Shown: positions 20,551 through 33,299 of the stretch, in pieces
How positions within the stretch are numbered: position 1 is the stretch's first letter
Layout of the letters: every line of letters begins with the position of its first letter
Assembly (NCBI GenBank): GCA_947561585.1
Contig: CANNZV010001158.1
Location: 1 to 64,000 of the forward strand
Source of the DNA: Caprella mutica
Lineage: Eukaryota > Arthropoda > Malacostraca > Amphipoda > Caprellidae
DNA: 64,000 nucleotides
Reading direction: 5' to 3'
Made by a program: the position numbers and the translations under genes
Notes under the pieces: model-generated
Told to the model about the DNA's origin: nothing
The model's input: only the letters and a program-made list of their open reading frames with translations
Database searches by the model: none

Positions 20551-22684
20551 AAAATCAAAACAAACCGCGAACTCAGTCTGTGTCTATTTTTTATAATTTG
20601 CCTATTTAAGCAACTTATAGTTATGTAATGATAAAATAAACTATACCAATGGATTTGTAATTAGTCAATTACTATAGTAGTGCTATTTTAACTGATCTGA
20701 TCGTATTTAATCCATTTAAAAATCGTATATATACACAAGAGCTTGATGGCGATTCAATAAAAAATGGAGGCTGTCCTCGCATTATTTTACAGTTTAAACC
20801 AATTTAGAGTGGTCTGACGATAGTTCTAATAGGGAATGAAAATATTGCCAAAGGCATGATTGATAGGACTGAAGTTTTTTTTCGATTCTTTTTATCTGAA
20901 ACTGTTAAAATTAATGAATTTAAAGTAGAACGGACTGAACCATTCATATACCTAAGTCCCTAGTCAGCTAGGCTAGAAACATCTTCCAAAATTAAAAACA
21001 GAACAGATCAAATATATTTTCTTCATAGATATTAAATAAGTACCTATATAATTAATGTTTTAAATAATATGATAAGACTGTCAGAAAGAGATTTTGATAA
21101 CAAATATAAAAACCTGGGTCCACTTCCCAGTTTCCCCACTACTATTGTGACTAGCCTACTGCCAGGCTGCAAAGTATGACTAATATGTCTCCCAAGATTT
21201 TATTTTTTTAAAGACAATTTCTCTTCAAAAGGTTGCAGAATCTTACCTAATATTATCTGTTTATCATTAATAATCAAATATATATAATAACAGTCAACTG
21301 TGTCAACAGAGGTATCAGTTATCATTTTTTACTTTCTATTCAAATCAAGACTCAGGAGACAGGAGTGGGTAGGTAGGTACCTAATTACTATTTTCAGTAT
21401 ATTGTATATAGTATAGGTAACTATTTATGTAAGTAAAATCAGGAGGTCCTCAAGTTTATAAACTAATACTAATTAGAGATTCACATTTATAAAAGATGCC
21501 TTGCCCATATTACATTAAAAAATTATAATTTAATAGAGACATTCTAAAAATAGGAATGCAACAATCTAACAGAAATTACTTACAAAAGAAAATAGATGTG
21601 CTGAATAATAATGAGATGTTATTTTACCTATTGATTGATGAAATTCATATGGAACCATCAAGTCATCAAATTCAAATAAAGATACAGCTAGTAGCTCTAC
21701 TCTATATCCTATGAAAAATTTAACTAGAGAATCTCTCTGTGCTTAACTATAAGTTATATCATTCATCTCAGATAATAATAGAGTGAATAGAAAAACATTT
21801 CAAATTGTTTGTGCTGGTAATTTACTGAATGTATAACTCAGTGAAGTTCATTATGTATTCTATTAACTGTTCTTTTCAGAAATCTATGTAAAAAATCATG
21901 TAGTTAAAGGGGGGGTGCGTCTAATTTTCATATGAAATATTTTAACATAATATGATAGATAAACATTAATTAGTTACCGATATGAAATATTTCGGTTCAA
22001 TTCACAGTATTTTAAGAGAAAATAGGTTTTTTATTAGTTAACATAAGCTTATGAAGTTATGCGATAGTCCGGTAGATGGCGTTACCTACAACTGCAATGT
22101 TTACAAATATCAGCTGATAATGTAAACAAAAAATAATGTCCTGATCGAAACTGGAATGTATGATAGAAAAAATATGGCGTCACATGTATAGTTCATGACT
22201 CAGTGTCTATTATCTCTCGTATTTGTATGTAAATATTTTATTGTTATCTTCTTTTACTTATATATAAGAATTAGGGTATTAATTTCTATTAAACTTGACT
22301 ATATAGTATCTACGGGCTATGCCGCTACGACTAATGAGCCTAAACCAGCAGTATACCAATTACAGTGAACCGTGCAGTCAACAGAGTTGAGACTACAGTG
22401 CTAGGTAAGTTGGCAACAGTTAAACTCAAGTTTGTATGAATTTTTTTAGGCTGTCATAGCCTCATAGTCCTAACATCCTAGGTACATTTCACCCTGTACT
22501 GGCTTGTTACTGTAGTCTTGTAGGTAGTAGGTACACTACACTCTAGTCAGACCAGACTAGTCTCAGTATTTTATATGAAACTGAAAGTTTGAAACATATG
22601 ACAGAGTCAGATTATTATTATGCTGCCAGACACGAGACAGATAGGTTACCTAGGAGTCAGACAGGACTCAGGAGCACTGAGCCA

Positions 22685-22745
22685 AAGCCGTCTATAGTTC
22701 ATCAGGCCGGACACCTCGGCGTCTATAGTTTTAACAGCTGATATA
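22685..22745 (+). repeat. Dispersed GGCCGTCTATAGTT..ATCAGGCC module, copy 2
   Basis: GCCGTCTATAGTTCATCAGG is followed by a second GTCTATAGTTTT and AACAGCTGATA. Confidence 0.6.
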
Positions 22746-23902
22746 CTCGGTCATAACAAACCGAATTAATCGCTATGTTATAACATGGAGTAGTTGCGTT
22801 GCACGTCATGTTTTCTTCAAATAAACTATCAGTGTCGAGTTTCAGATGATATAAACCAATAAATTTCTTAGTAATGTTTAATATAATACTGTGTTGAATA
22901 TATTGAGTATAATTTTTATGGACTTTTATTCATGAATATTGAATAAATAGCTTGTAAACTACCTACACTGTCTACAAAGGCTACGCCGCTACACTAGACT
23001 CCGATGCTTCGCAATTATACAATGTATGCTATGGCCTAGATAGGTATATGTTAGGATTAATTTATTTATTACCTAGTAGGTAGTTAGTACCTAACTAGCC
23101 TATACTAGGTACCTTAGCGTACCTAGGCTTCAGATTGGGGATAAGGCAGGGGCGTATCTAGGATTCGGTCAAGGGGGGGGCACTTTTCAAAAAATTTAAC
23201 GTTTCTGAAAAAAATCTACGGATAATTCCTCAGACCGATCAGTTATTGGATTATTTTAATTGCTTTGAACATGCTTACACTGTGTTTCGTCAGAAAACTC
23301 ATTTTTCAAATTGCGAAATGGGAGGACGTCATTATGTTCATAAAGTATAAAGAATGGATTTTATCCTATTAGTATTGGCATTTTTCTTAAACCTTAACAA
23401 AAAATTTGAATTTGAGAAGAAATGCATCGTCCTGTACTCTGTAGTTTGGCAAAACACCTTCTTCTTCAACAGTATGTCGAAAATTCATGCTTCACTCCAT
23501 GACAAGGGCTAAATCTAACCACCTGAAAAAGCTCACAAGAGTTCTTGGTCTATTCATTGAAACTGCTTCTATTCACAACTTCACAAGAAAGGCAAATTAT
23601 AACAAAACCAAAAAGGACAGAAACAGTGATTCAGGAGGTGAAGAGTTTCTATGAAGAACCCCCCAGAACCCCCAGTTTCTCAGCAGATTTCACCAAACAT
23701 TACTCCGTTGTGGAGGATCGTCAGGTACACTAATGAAAATCCCTGAAATATCAAAGGAATAAATGCTAGGTATGATGCTAAGGTAATATCTTTGTTTCCA
23801 TTTTTAATTTAATGGATCTAATCTTTGCATTCCTTGATGATGATGGCAACTCGTCATCGGTTAATGGTGTTTCATATCTCAGATTGCTACAGGACATTAT
23901 TT

Positions 23903-24307
23903 GGTGCTAGTTTGCTATGCGATCTGATCATCATTTACTGGTTTGGCATGCGATCTATTCAGAATTTATTAGCAAATATAAAAGATACAAACAGGTATAC
24001 GAGATACCAAATATATTCCTTAAATCATTATGTACCATTTACATATGCAAAGCCTTATTATGGAAATACTTCAAGAAAATATCAATATATAAACTACATC
24101 CTACTAAACTTGTATGAATATAAGGTAAAAAAGTAAAATAGGTGATTAATATATGTTTATTTTACTTTTAATGCATTGTGACAATATCATCTCATCTATA
24201 TTGTTTGTTTTGTATCACAGTTACTTACAAAGAAAAATTATCATAATTATTAAAATAAAAATTATCAGATCACATTAACCTCACAGATCGCATACCAAAC
24301 TAGCACC
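23903..24307. mobile_element. 405-bp MITE nested in the left arm of the palindromic element
   Basis: Terminal inverted repeats of about 24 bp (GGTGCTAGTTTGSTATGCGA then TCTG) and flanking 8-mers CATTATTT and CCTTATTT (one mismatch). The right arm lacks it, so it inserted after the inverted duplication formed. Open frames over it are not coding. Confidence 0.75.
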
Positions 24308-24316
24308 CCTTATTTG

Positions 24317-24525
24317 GCGCATACTGCATCTCGTTCTTCACTTTGGTGGATGCAAGACGGTGATTCAACACATTGAACAAATGCAGTTCTAGAATTTCTC
24401 ATTGAAAAGGTTAGAGGCCGATTCATTAGCAGAAGAACGGAAAATTCCTGGCCAGCACACAATCAATATCACAACCCTTTGGATTTTCACTTCTTGGCTG
24501 ATGCACAAACTCGAGTTTATATATG
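24317..24525 (+). pseudogene. Mariner-type transposase fragment, left arm
   Basis: With frameshifts and stops it reads WWMQDGDSTH, GRFISRRTENSWPAH, NPLDF and DAQTRVY. This matches the second catalytic Asp region and the third Asp (PDLNPLDF-like) of insect Tc1/mariner-superfamily transposases. It is heavily decayed. Confidence 0.55.
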
Positions 24526-25302
24526 AAAAAGAATATTCCATTGTGTCTCTTATACAAAGTGTTTAAAGTTTCGCTTAAAGATATAACTCATTGACCCCTA
24601 AGAAATTTTAAAGAATGGTTTGAAGTTTGCTTCGTTCTGTCTTCAGGCTGGAGGAGGTCATTTTCAACAACTTCTGTAGGGCCACAGGAGATGTGGTTCA
24701 TATGATATAGCCATATATATAGGACAATAAATTTTTAATAATAATGCTCTCTTTTCCATCAACGTGGTGTATCTATGATGACAATTGATGCATTAGATCG
24801 AAGTGCTTCTAATTCGTAATTTAAAAATATCGTTTCTGATGGAACACAATGTGTCAGTGGATGAATTGTACAGTCCATAAGCTGTATATCATGTCCAATA
24901 GACTGATAGTCATTAACTTAATCACAATATTCAATCATTGGCTGCAGCAAAAATAATCAAAACCATACTGCTACACTGTGTTTCATCAGATAACGGAATT
25001 TTTTAATTACGAGTTAGAAGAACTTAAAAATGAGTCAAAGACCATTATAGATGCATCACTTTGAAGGAAAAGAAAGAATTTTTATTATTGTTAACATTTA
25101 TTGTCTTATATCATATGAAGCACATCTCCTGTGGTCCTACAAAAGTTGTTGAAAATGACCCCCTCCGAAGTGAAGACAGAACGATGCACGCTTCAGAACA
25201 TTCTTTCATACTTTCTTGAGAGTCTTATTGTTTTTGTTTTTTTGAACTGAGATTTGAGCACATTGTATAAGAGACTCATTGGGATCTTTTTTTTATATAA
25301 AC

Positions 25303-25605
25303 TTATAAACTCGAGTTTGTGCAGCAGCCCATATGCGAAAGTCCAAAGAGTTGAGATCTGGACTGTGTGCTGACCAGGAATTTTATTTCCGTACTTCTGC
25401 TAATCACTCGACCTCGAAACTTTTCCTTAAATTCTAGAGATGCATTTGGTCTTGCATCCACCAAAATGAAGAAGTTGCAGGCTGGGATCAGAGTTTTGGA
25501 ATCAGAGTTTTGAAAAACATTAACATGGTAACATGTTGCCTTATTCGTTAAGGAATACTTGAACAATTGGAACCATTCCATTAATAATTGCAACCTTAGC
25601 ATCAT
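25303..25605 (-). pseudogene. Mariner-type transposase fragment, right arm
   Basis: In one frame the minus strand reads WSAHSPDLNSLDFRIW then AAAQTRVY, the PDLN.LDF catalytic block. It is the inverted homologue of the left-arm fragment. An uninterrupted 100-codon frame here is in a different register and is a shadow. Confidence 0.55.
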
Positions 25606-26752
25606 ACGTCGTATCTATCATTTTCTTTCCAGATATTTCGAAGATTTCCATTCGTATTCTTTCGATGTGTTTTTGATGGAGGTAAATTAACCTCTCGTCT
25701 GTCCAAACGATTCAATTGGCAATGTTGGATTGTTGCTGCATAATCCACTCACATAACCGCTATTTATGTGGTTTTCGTTAATGGTCGAACTGAAGTTCAT
25801 TGATAAAAACGGAAACTAAATGAATGTATGACGATCCTCCACCACGTGGTTTTGGTGTGGATGAAATCTGCTGAAAAACTTTTCTGAGAAAAAAAACTAG
25901 TGGTTTCTTCAAGGAAAATCTTCACTTCCTGAATGCAGTTTGTGTTTATTTTGTTTGTTTTTTCATTTGTTTTTTCTTGTGAATCGAACCAGTTTCGTTG
26001 GATAGACCACGATTTCTTGTGAACTTTTTCAAGTGGTAAGATTTAGCCACCCTTCCATTAATCTTGGGAAAGCATGAATTTTCAGCGTATTGTTGAAGAA
26101 GAAGGTGTTTTGGCAAACTACAGAGTACAGGACGATGCATTTCTTCTAAAATTCAAAAACATTTTTAAATTGAAGAACAATGCTTATATTAATAGGGTGA
26201 TAGAAATCCACTCTCTATGGAGAAAATGGCTTATACATAATACGACTTGAAGCAATTTAATTTCTCGCATTTTGCAATTTAATTTTTCGCATTTTTCAAT
26301 TTTAAAATGTCGATTTTGATAGAATACTGAGTTCAAGCATGTCAAAAGCAATTAAAAATAATCAAATAATTGACATTTCTTCAATTTGGAGGATTATTCC
26401 ATATATTTTTTATTAATCCGTAGATTTATTTTTAAAAAGTTCAGACCTCAAGGGGGGGCATCTGCCCCAAATGCCCCCCCCTTGTATACGCGCCTGGGAT
26501 AAGGTATCTAATCTGTAAGACTGTACGGTTCAAGGTTGTACCTACAGTAACCTACTAGGCTTATTAGTTAGGTTACTTCTATTTTCTAAAAGTAGAGTAC
26601 TGAACGCCAACGGCAGTGAACTCATTTAGGTGGTAAGGTACCTATGTAGTAGGTACTATTACCTCTTAAGTTTGATAATTATGACTTACTTAGAATTAAG
26701 ATAGGTAAGAAAGGCTTAAGACTTAAATCATTTAATCTTTGACCTTATGAGG

Positions 26753-27270
26753 CCCAGTCTGCAAAAGATTCAAAATTGCATTGAAGTTGTGAAGTTTATC
26801 TGGCCTTGAATTAGTCTCCTGAATTAATAATAATTATCTGGCGACAATTGTTTAATTGCATGCAATTATTGAAGAGTATTTTGAGATTTTTGACCATTTT
26901 GATTTTTGAAGAGAGATTTGAAAATCTTTGGAGAGAAATTGCCTCAAAAATTAAATATCTGGAGACTGATTGTGCATGCTTTGCAGACTGGTATGAGGCA
27001 GAAGACAGAAGTCAGAAGTTATGACCCAGTCTGCAAAAGAGGCATGAAGATGTGAAGTTTATCCAGCAACTGTTGAGGCCTTGAAATTAGTCTGCTGACT
27101 CGGAGACTCCTGAATTATCTGGCGACTGGCGACCATTTACTAATTAATTCCTATGTTTTTAGTGGAGATAATTTTCAGGTTTTTGGTCATTTTGGAGAGA
27201 AATTTGAAAATCTTAGGAGACAAATTGTCCCAAAAATTAAATATCTGGAGACTGACTGGGTTAGGTTTAA
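26753..27270. repeat. Direct duplication, about 270-bp period
   Basis: Two diverged copies both begin CCCAGTCTGCAAAAGA and end AAAAATTAAATATCTGGAGA CTGA. They share GTGAAGTTTATC and TTTGAAAATCTT blocks. The GGCGAC and GGAGA words link them to the CCAGTCTGCAG repeat family of TTC33 intron 1. Confidence 0.6.
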
Positions 27271-27289
27271 CCGTTTAATAGGTTACTTA

Positions 27290-28560
27290 GGTATGACTAT
27301 TTTTTTATTCTATCCATGATCATTGAGCCTAGTTCCACCACTGCACCACACTCCACACCAAAACCATCTCCACTGAATGACTGAATCCAGTCAGAGTAGG
27401 AAATCTTCTCCAAAACTACTTACTACTGCAGTTCTTGAATTAATAGCCACATGTGTCAAAACCAAATCTGAAACCAAGTTTCACTGTTTCATTTAAATTT
27501 TAAAGGCCCGGCCCGCTTAAAGTTTGAAGCAAATTTTTAAATGTTTTAAAAATTTTGATCAATGAGGTCTATTTTTATCATTTTGCTGTTGCTGTTAACA
27601 CCATGAAATTTGTTACTGATATATGCAAAGATTTTTTGGATCAAAACTCTACAACAGCCACTTTTTTAGCCCACTTGCTAAATTTTAGTCAAAATAAAAA
27701 AAATAAAGCTACACTGTTTATTTTGAATGTCAGTTAGGTAGCTATATTCAATACACTATTAAATATTTGCGTAAAGGAAAAAAATAGGATAAATTCATTA
27801 GAAAGACGTTTCCATACTTCAGGAAATAATTTAAATTTTAAACTAAGGCAGAACATACATTACATTGTTCGTTTATATAATTAATTGGAAATCAAAACTT
27901 ACTGTAGCTACAGTCTGTTTCTTCATCGTCATGTCATATTGCACAATTCTTGTGCACAAAGTATGAAAAACTTTGAAAGCATTCAAAAATATTTAGCTAT
28001 ATATTGAACTAAATTTTAAGCAGTTTGCAGATTAATGATCCTAGATCTAAGTTCTATTTCTATAATATTATGTAATAAACTCGTTTTTTGTTATTAGTGA
28101 AGGTTTTTAAATTTGTTATTAGTGAAGGTTTTTAAATTCGTTATTAGTGAAGGTTTTTAAATTCGTTTGTATGTTCATGCTCATTAATATTTCTAATCTT
28201 ATTTTCAGATTTATTTGAATTTCACAGATCGTCAAAAATTGAAAAGTTTGGTGGCACAGAATTTTTAAAGCTAGGTGGTGATCAATATTTGCTTGAGTAG
28301 CTATATCCAACTTTCAAGGTAATTTAAATGAAAAATTATGCTTTAGCTACTTGATTCCATATATTTAGAAACTTTTTGTAGTTCATCAATTAGTAATGGA
28401 AATTTTGTTGATTAATTATTTTTGAGACTATTTTTTTTCAACTGAAATAGCAATATAGCAATAGCTATTTATTCCTTCATTATATCTATATTGAAATTAA
28501 TGCATAAATGGAATCTATTTGTAATGTGGCATTGAATTTATAGCTACAGCTAGGTAGTTA
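27290..28560. other. AT-rich stretch upstream of the first THAP transposase
   Basis: No confident exon. It may include the 5' end or terminal repeat of the P-type element, but I could not find matching ends. Confidence 0.35.
28090..28164. repeat. 25-bp tandem repeat, three copies
   Basis: GTTATTAGTGAAGGTTTTTA AATTC repeated three times almost exactly. Confidence 0.9.
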
Positions 28561-28685
28561 TTTTGAAATTTGCTATTCAAAATTTTATTAGAACAAATTC
28601 CAAATATTGCTATTTATCAGCTTCTTTAGATGATTCAATTATTGTAATTATATATTCTATCCTAAATAATTCTCTTAATCAACAG

Positions 28686-31475
28686 ATGGGAGGAAGTAAA
28701 TGCTGCGTACCTTGCTGCAAAAGCAACTATCATCCACAAGATGAATATGTTTCAGTGTTCCAGTTTCCTAAAGATGAAGGTAGGAAGAGGGACTGGATAC
28801 GAAGAATACACAGAGCTGATTTTGAGCCCTCTAACACCTCTGTGGTATGCATTAAGCACTTCTCTCCAGATTTTATTGAGAGAGAGAGAACTATTGTTAC
28901 AAAAGATGGTACCACAATTACTTACAATAAAAAAATTCCTTCACTGAAAAGTACTGCATATCCTTCAATATTTCCAAACCAGCCTTCGTACCTCAGTACT
29001 TGCATTCCTCCCAAAAGAACCTTACCAGAAAAGAGATTGGAGAATGTAGAATCCAACAATCAAAGGTTATTGGAGGAGAATGAAACTAATGATCAGATAG
29101 GTACATTTGAATTTTTTTCCGCACATTTTAAAGATAAGATTGATAATAATGTTTGGAAATACTCAACTGTAAATGAAAATATTCATATCTATAAAATTTC
29201 TTTTGATAATATTCCTAAAGTTACCATTTGCATAAAAATTGATAGGAATATGATTGTAACTATTTGGTCTAACAGTTGTTTGTTAGAGAACCACACATTT
29301 CCATTCTTAGCTAAAGATGGTGTCCTCACTAAATGGAGTATATTTGAAAAAATTATTAATCATTTTCTTACTTTTGAAGAAACTAATATTAAAGATAAAG
29401 ACAAATATATCTGTGCAATAAGATTATTAAAAGAATGTGTGGATGAGAAGTCAACTAATTGTAAAAGTTTTAAATTTTTAGTAGAGCAACTTACTTTATT
29501 AGATGCAAACTCTCTTCATTACAGTCCAGACACTCTTCTCTGGTCATGTATGTTTTTCTATTCAAACCCTCAAGGGTATAAGTTACTTAGAAATTCAGAA
29601 GTATTAAAAGTTCCTCACCCTTCATATTTAAAGAGGTTAGCTTTTAATTCTGACATGCTTAATGGTGGTATGACTAATTCTCACTTAAATTATCTAAAAA
29701 AAAAAGATTTCTAAATTGACTGAAGAAGAAAAGGTTGTAAACTTGTTGTTGGATGAAATACACATCAAGCCCTCTTTATCGTACAAATCTGGTAATATAT
29801 ATGGTCTTGCTGAAAATTCCGATTCTCCAGCAACAAGTTTACAGGCCTTCATGATAACTTCCATCAAATCTAAAAATAAAGATATTGTAGCTTTATTTCC
29901 TGTGAAAAATATAAATGCTAATGTTTTGTACGATTTAATCACCAGTGTACTTGAACAACTTCATGAAATAGGGTATAAAGTCATTACATTAATATCAGAT
30001 AACAATAGGATCAATAAAAATGCTTTTGAAAAGTTTTGTAATGGACAGTTAAAATCTAGTATTATTCATCCTTATAATCCTGACTTAAATTTATTCTTTC
30101 TTTTTGACACCGTTCATTTATTTAAATGCATTAGGAATAATTGGTTAAATGTTAAAGAACCTATCCAAACATTCATCTTTCCCCCATTTTCAAATGATAA
30201 TGAAAGCACACTATTAAATGCCCCTCTTCAAAATATCAAAATCCTTTATGATGATGAAAAGAGTTCAGTACTTAAACATGCTCCAGGCTTATCACAAAAA
30301 GTCCTCTATCCATCTAGTTTTGAAAGACAAAATGTTCAATATGTAGTTAAATTATTTAATGAAAAGACTATTGCAGCTCTCAAAACACATAATGTAGAAA
30401 AGAACTTGTCTCTTTGTACTTTCATGGAAATAATTTTGAAATGGTGGAATATGGTTAATGTAAAAAGTAAATTTAAGGGTAAATTTTTAAGGAATGATTT
30501 CTGTAAACCAATAGCTGATGTAAATGATTTAAATTTCTTGATTCAATTTTCAAATTGGGTTCAGAATTGGGAAGTGGCTGGGGAAATTACCAATAAAAGA
30601 ATTGGAAAACTCTCAAAAGAGACTTCTTTTGCCCTTGCACATACCACCAAAACTTTAGTAGAATTGTCCTCTTACTTGCTAAATAATTTTGGATATGATT
30701 ATGTACTCCTAGGCAAATTCCAAACAGACCCATTAGAAGCCAGATTTGGTCAATATAGACAGATGAGTGGATGCAATTATAATATTTCAGTTCCCCAAGT
30801 GTTTGAAAGTGAAAAGAAAAAATAAAATTATTAAATTTGCTATCCCTCAACTCTAAATTTGGAATCTTCTCAATTAAAGACTTAAAGTGCAATTTTGGAT
30901 CTGATGAAGACCAGTATATTGAGTCTGACCTGAATTTAGCTCCTTTTGATTCTGTTCTGGATTCTACCTTTAGTTATGATGTCAATGAGCATGATTCAGA
31001 TGTACTTGAATACATCTCTGGTTATGTTGCCCATTCTGTCAGTGGTAAAGCAAAATGTAAGATGTGCAGTAATAGATTGTGCACTGATCAAAATTTGATA
31101 ATTGATAATTCTCCTATATCTGAATATTTCATTAATTTGAACAGAGGTGGATTAAAAACACCAACATCATTCACTCTTACAATTTGCTTTACTGTTTATG
31201 TAATTTTCCAATGTATCCTTAACGAATATGAAGATTTGTTCGTTAGGAGTAATTACCAGAGAAATATTATGATTAATGTGAGTTTGATGGCATTAGATTC
31301 AAGAGAAGGGACTGAAATTTATCCTAGTTGCAAAATTACTACAAAAGATATATATAAACTATGTACCAGAACCATGAGTAATATTCTACTAAATAATTAC
31401 ACAAAAATTTACAACAATAATACAATAGAATTAAATGATAGAAAAAAGAGATTGAAGCTTTCCACACTCAAGTAA
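28686..31475 (+). pseudogene. P-element-type transposase with THAP domain, two frameshifts
   Basis: Encodes a DNA-binding, RNase H-like transposase related to P element/THAP9. Residues 1 to about 90 are a C2CH THAP zinc finger (MGGSKCCVPCCKSN, VFQFPKDEGRKRDWIRRIH, VVCIKHFSPDF). The second segment (29716 onward) has the P-type catalytic blocks NLLLDEIHIKP, LISDNNRINKNAF and FDTVHLFKCIRNNWL. The third (30837-31475) has the C-terminal YISGYVAHSVSGKAKC..C block. The segments lie in different frames, joined at A-runs (29696-29705 and 30817-30822), each needing a one-base slip. Summed length, about 920 residues, fits the family. Apart from those slips the frame is clean, so loss was recent, or the indels are assembly errors in homopolymers. 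The start ATG follows AACAG, possibly a splice acceptor. Confidence 0.9.
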
Positions 31476-31543
31476 TTTGTAAATTTTGCAACTAGAAAAA
31501 ATTCAGAATTTACTTCTCCTGATTCTCTATTCCAAGATATTCT

Positions 31544-31549
31544 AATAAA
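31544..31549 (+). promoter_or_regulatory. Candidate poly(A) signal of the THAP transposase
   Basis: AATAAA about 70 nt after the stop codon of the last segment, at an appropriate distance for a 3' end. Confidence 0.5.
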
Positions 31550-32400
31550 AACTTAAAGGCCAATATTTTGTTTCAATTATAGACAGCTGTATTTAACATA
31601 ATTATATTATCAAAAGAAAAAAAATTTGAAGCCTATTAAATTATTTATAAATGCAAAAAATGACATTAGTTTAGCTATTTAAATATCGAATATTAATTTC
31701 AGAAGAATCATGTAGTTTTAAAAAATAAAATTGACGAATGATCAGCAGAAGTTTCAAAACATGACTGAATCCATATTATTTTACTATTTGTTAGTAGCTT
31801 CTTTATTGCAGTCAATGTATCATCAATTTCTTTTCATGTTTTTTTGTTTAATATATTCATTCAATAGTTTTCAATTGTCACATTCTGATTAATCTTGTTA
31901 ACTCAATTATTTAATATATAGGTATATTTTAATTTGCCCGAATAACCTTTTAAAAGTTGATTAATAGCTTTCTTCTATCTAATAAATTATCTCTTACTCA
32001 AATATTTGTATATAAAACTATGTAATTGATTGATTAAATAAACTCTATTATAATTTCCAAGATTAGCTAGGTCCTAACTTTATATAAAAATGATATCAAT
32101 AGTCATTTAGCTATATGAAAATAGTGATAAGTGTTAGTAGGCTTTTTGCATTTCAAATTTTGGATGTAGGTTGATGAATATATATCTACCTACTTTAAGA
32201 ATCAATCAATAATTTTAGAAAAACATCCTTTTGACCACAAAGACAGAGATCAATCTCAGAATGGAATACCAGACAGAGATAATTTCTACTATGATAAATT
32301 AAATTTATAATAAGGGAATAAAAAAGTAATAAATGAATTTCAAATGTATTGTAGTTTGAATGCAGTGTCCAGGCCTTCAGAGTTGAAGACTAGGATAGTG
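31550..32400. other. AT-rich, no gene seen
   Basis: No open frame of protein-like composition and no bounded repeat were recognised. Confidence 0.4.
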
Positions 32401-32819
32401 GTGGACCTAATGGTTATGCTGAAAGGAAAATAGAAAAAAAAATTAACAATATAGCTAATCCATTTAACAAGTTTCCTCAATTTAAAAATCTAATCATTTT
32501 TAAACTTTCCATATAATTTTAATGATTCTAAGCCATTCCTAATGATTTCAGGCAATTTTTATTTTTGTAAAATTTAAAGTAGCTAGTCCATAGGCATATT
32601 ATCATATCGATTTTATCTAAAAAAATTATTATACCAATGTAAAAAAAGTACCAGTTTAAGAATTCCAGAAAGGCTCAAATAGTAAACAAACTACTACATA
32701 GAATTTTGTAATATTTCAAGTTAATAGCTAATTTTAATTGGATTGTTATAACTAAAGTGGAACAAAGTTTAAATGTAACAGGTGCTAAAATATTGATTAT
32801 AAAGTGAATTATATATCAC

Positions 32820-32884
32820 CTGACATTGCTTTGAATTGGGGTTGACTGGCTAAGTCTGGCTGACTCAGGACTCTTTCTCCAATT
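32820..32884 (-). CDS. Exon-like segment of an unassigned gene
   Basis: Between a possible acceptor TATAGTAG|AATTGG and donor TCAG|GTGATA, the minus strand reads IGERVLSQPDLASQPQFKAM. The phase joins to the candidate exon at 33140-33262 (leftover AG plus A gives Arg). A further acceptor CTTTCAG|CA at 32418 would give an immediate stop. I do not recognise the protein. Confidence 0.3.
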
Positions 32885-33139
32885 CTACTATACAATGCTG
32901 AGGTGAGTCATCCAATTAGATTTTTATTTCTTGACTTCACTGTGATGGTTCTGAAAATAAGATAATATCTTTCTATATAAACACATGCCTGAAAGTCTTA
33001 TAAAGTGTGAGCAATGTGGACATGGTAAATGTGCATTTTTTGAAGTAAAAAACTAGTGATTAATTTATTGTTTCAAAATTCAGTTATAATAGTATATTAT
33101 ATTAACAATTTAACAGTCATTTATGTCAGGAAACCTTAC

Positions 33140-33262
33140 CTCATTAATAAATAATCTTCAAAATCCTCCTTCTGCTGTTGACATTGCTTCAATCCTGACG
33201 AAGTAGATATTGCTTCTCTAGCTCTTTTCTCTGTGTCACTGTCTCAGCTCTCGAGAGAAAGC
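33140..33262 (-). CDS. Exon-like coiled segment, frame-disrupted
   Basis: Donor ATGAG|GTAAGG is good. One frame reads LSRAETVTQRKELEKQYLLR and another continues LKQCQQQKEDFEDYLLMR. Together they look like one Glu/Lys/Gln-rich helix broken by a one-base shift. This could be a pseudogene, a sequencing error or chance. The acceptor is uncertain, and the protein is not recognised. Confidence 0.33.
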
Positions 33263-33299
33263 TTTCATATACTATACCTACTCTAAGACAGTATTTTGT

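Larger units (their letters stand above)
19979..23138. other. Non-coding region, no gene recognised
   Basis: It contains a TAATTAAC-rich run (about 20150-20235), two copies of a dispersed GGCCGTCTATAGTT module, and the phrase GGCTAYGCCGCTAC twice (about 22316 and 22980). A donor-like CTAG|GTAAGT occurs near 22403 without an obvious coding exon. Open frames here are short and lack protein-like composition. Confidence 0.4.
23147..26496. mobile_element. 3.35-kb palindromic (head-to-head) element with 8-bp target duplication
   Basis: Bounded by a perfect 8-bp repeat GGATAAGG (23139-23146 and 26497-26504). The ends are CAGGGGCGTATCTAGG and CAGGCGCGTATACAAGG, followed by G-rich runs. The two halves are diverged inverted copies of each other: 23413-24706 pairs with 25112-26150 and the similarity continues outward to the ends, leaving a loop of about 400 bp. 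Each arm carries fragments of a Tc1/mariner-superfamily (DDE) transposase. A 405-bp MITE is nested in the left arm. Tc1/mariner elements normally duplicate TA, so the 8-bp duplication does not fit the encoded protein. Confidence 0.75.

Noticed and set aside
23825..24136. 103-codon open frame
   Set aside because: It crosses the boundary of the 405-bp MITE and has no protein-like composition.
27903..27992. Minus-strand frame IFLNAFKVFHTLCTRIVQYD followed by a GTAAGT donor
   Set aside because: Thirty codons, no credible acceptor and no partner exon. It was kept out of the gene list, though RNA data could revive it.
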